Positions 32,514 to 33,634 of a stretch of DNA of 33,634 bases are shown piece after piece. The notes under the pieces were generated by a model that was not told where the DNA came from, made no database searches, and saw nothing but the letters and a program-made list of their open reading frames with translations. The position numbers and the translations under genes are program-made. Origin of the DNA: Caldifarciminota bacterium (GTDB lineage Bacteria; Hydrothermota; Hydrothermia; LBFQ01); contig WGFI01000113.1 in the NCBI GenBank assembly GCA_015492295.1, forward strand, positions 1 to 33,634. Direction: 5' to 3'. Position 1 is the first letter of the stretch. Each line of letters starts with the position of its first letter.

Positions 32514-33477
32514 CCTTCACACTTTCCAAATGCCTTATATATTCATCGGCCATTATTGCGGCCGTCGCCCCATCGGACAATGCATGAACGAGTTGCCTTA
32601 GGGGTTTTATTCTTCCATCGCCCGCAACGAAAAGCCCCGGGGTCTTTGTCTTCGTGTCTTCACCTACAAGGGCGAATCCCCTTTCATCAAGATCAACATA
32701 ATCCTTTATGAGATCATTTACAGGTCTCAAACCTATGTATATGAATGCTCCATCAACTTCAAGAAAACTCTCCTCACCAGTTTTCGTATCTTTGAGTCTT
32801 AAACCTTTGAGAAACTTATCGCCAACGAACTCCACCACCACCTTATTCGTTAAAATTTCGGATTTGGGATTTGATTTGAGTTGTTCAACATAGTATCTCT
32901 GCGCCCTAAACTGCTCTCTACGATGTATGAGATAGAGCTTTCCAACCATATTTAAGAGATAAAGCCCTTCCGTGAATGCCGAATCTCCACCCCCAATCAC
33001 GGCCACGGTTTTGCCTTTAAAGAAAGCCCCATCGCATACGGCGCAGTAAGAAACCCCTCTTCCCGTAAATTCCTTCTCACCTGGAACTCCCAATTTCTTA
33101 GGTTCCGCGCCCGCAGCCCATATAACCGCCTTCGCCCTGTGTTTCCCCTCAGTAGTTTCAAGTATAAACTCATCTTCAACCTTTTTTATGGATAGAACTT
33201 CCGCAAAAATGATTTCAGCTCCAAAATCCCTCGCGTGCTTCTCAAACATCGCCGCAATTTCAGGCCCCTTCGCCCTTATACCCGGATAATTATCAACCTC
33301 ATCGGTCGTTGCTATCTGCCCACCTAACACGCTTTTCTCAAAAACAACAGTTTTTCTCATGGATCTTGAAGCGTATATGGCCGCTCCCAACCCCGCCGGC
33401 CCTCCTCCCACTATGGCTATATCCCATTCATTGCCCTTATCGGATGATTCCAAATCCATCACCTTTACATCCAACAT
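32506..33477 (-). CDS. trxB: Thioredoxin reductase
   Basis: A low-molecular-weight flavoprotein that reduces thioredoxin with NADPH. The 323 residues have the FAD motif IAIVGGGPAGLGAAIYASRS, the redox pair in YCAVCDGAFF (C145, C148), the nucleotide motif VAVIGGGDSAFTEGLYL and the closing TPGLFVAGDGR region; in place of the common final DLSA-type segment it has QLVHALSDGATAAIMADEYI. A second ATG exists at codon 7, but ATG 33477 is preferred since a -10 box lies nine bases before it. It leads an operon with thiI. Confidence 0.94.
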   Translation of the reverse strand: MLDVKVMDLESSDKGNEWDIAIVGGGPAGLGAAIYASRSMRKTVVFEKSVLGGQIATTDEVDNYPGIRAKGPEIAAMFEKHARDFGAEIIFAEVLSIKKVEDEFILETTEGKHRAKAVIWAAGAEPKKLGVPGEKEFTGRGVSYCAVCDGAFFKGKTVAVIGGGDSAFTEGLYLLNMVGKLYLIHRREQFRAQRYYVEQLKSNPKSEILTNKVVVEFVGDKFLKGLRLKDTKTGEESFLEVDGAFIYIGLRPVNDLIKDYVDLDERGFALVGEDTKTKTPGLFVAGDGRIKPLRQLVHALSDGATAAIMADEYIRHLESVKVG

Positions 33478-33486
33478 AAGTTGAAA

Positions 33487-33503
33487 ATTCTAAGGCTGAA
33501 AAA
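33487..33503 (-). promoter_or_regulatory. trxB-thiI promoter, leaderless type
   Basis: On the minus strand: TTTTTC, AGCCT, TAGAAT (33492-33487), nine bases, ATG (33477). It is back to back with the promoter of the 33540 gene, with 32 bases between the -10 boxes. Confidence 0.7.
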
Positions 33504-33515
33504 CCCAAAGAAACC

Positions 33516-33530
33516 TTTCCCCTTTAAAAT
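33516..33530 (+). promoter_or_regulatory. Promoter of the 33540 gene, leaderless type
   Basis: TTTC, CCCTT, TAAAAT (33525-33530), nine bases, ATG (33540). No Shine-Dalgarno is present. Confidence 0.6.
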
Positions 33531-33539
33531 ACCGTTATT

Positions 33540-33634
33540 ATGGCAGTGATAAAAATACCAGAAGCATTAAAGGAGAAGCTTGCAAAGGAAGGAAGCGAAG
33601 CCTTAATAGAGGTATTAAACCAGGTTCAAGAGGA
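33540..33634 (+). CDS. Start of a small helical protein (3' end outside window)
   Basis: Only the first 31 codons are present: MAVIKIPEALKEKLAKEGSE followed by ALIEVLNQVQE. This start resembles small coiled-coil proteins of the DUF1640/CCDC90-like kind, whose first residues read IKIPxxLxxKLGxEGAxxLV; the match is from memory and weak. ATG 33540 is chosen because it follows a TAAAAT box by nine bases. It is divergent from trxB. Confidence 0.6.
   Translation, partial: MAVIKIPEALKEKLAKEGSEALIEVLNQVQE

Overview
The window looks like chromosome of an uncultivated, probably thermophilic Gram-negative-type bacterium. Arginine is mostly AGG/AGA and isoleucine often ATA. Exported proteins end in type IX-like C-terminal sorting tails (pattern DGR...RGVYFVR...KVIVK-stop), and there are TonB-type and beta-barrel-like outer-membrane proteins. 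This fits the FCB-related candidate phyla such as WOR-3/Stahlbacteria or Hydrothermae. That placement is inference from protein style; no rRNA is present to confirm it.

Layout. 1-400: end of an exported protein with a sorting tail, then a small terminator. 579-7870 (+): pheT, a small coiled-coil gene, two overlapping ZapA-like genes, rny and rseP, then a DUF5683-like membrane protein and a PqqD-like/MEMO fusion. 7878-10764 (-): small membrane protein, deoC and a PpiD-like foldase. 10803-14880: a small exported protein diverging from a TonB receptor / TauE-like / FecCD-permease uptake operon. 14889-16312 (-): hsp20 and a cysteine-rich exported protein that share a nearly identical promoter. 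16467-19115 (+): pyruvate phosphate dikinase. 19095-21753 (-): a mercury-resistance operon (cysteine-rich HMA protein, exported protein with sorting tail, MerP-like, MerT-like, MerA). 21812-26552 (-): uvrC, two outer-membrane-like proteins, tRNA-Met(CAU) and a beta-propeller protein. 26600-29150 (-): two tandem membrane paralogues and etfBA. 29182-33477 (-): a large exported protein, a small exported HMA-like protein, thiI and trxB. 33540-end (+): start of a small helical protein.

Main observation. The first genes of most transcription units have no Shine-Dalgarno sequence. Instead a clear -10 box (TATAAT, TAGAAT or TAAAAT; TAGGAT once) lies 7-10 bases before the start codon, so transcription should begin at or next to the start codon (leaderless mRNA). 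By my reading this holds for 12 loci: pheT, the DUF5683-like gene, ppiD-like, the 10803 gene, the TonB receptor, ppdK, the mer operon, the 25122 propeller gene, the 27082 gene, etfB, trxB and the 33540 gene. All have a C exactly five bases before the -10, most within a TTTC, often followed by ..CCT. Genes inside operons carry good AGGAGG-type sites. Three units (hsp20, the cysteine-rich gene, the small HMA-like gene) instead have a consensus TTGACA -35, a real 5' leader and a strong Shine-Dalgarno. Two initiation modes therefore seem to coexist, and the leaderless geometry corrects several start codons.

Functional themes are metal handling (mer operon, HMA-like proteins, cysteine-rich exported proteins, TonB/FecCD uptake), cell-envelope quality control (RseP, PpiD-like, Hsp20), RNA metabolism (PheT, RNase Y, ThiI) and central or redox metabolism (PPDK, DeoC, ETF, TrxB).
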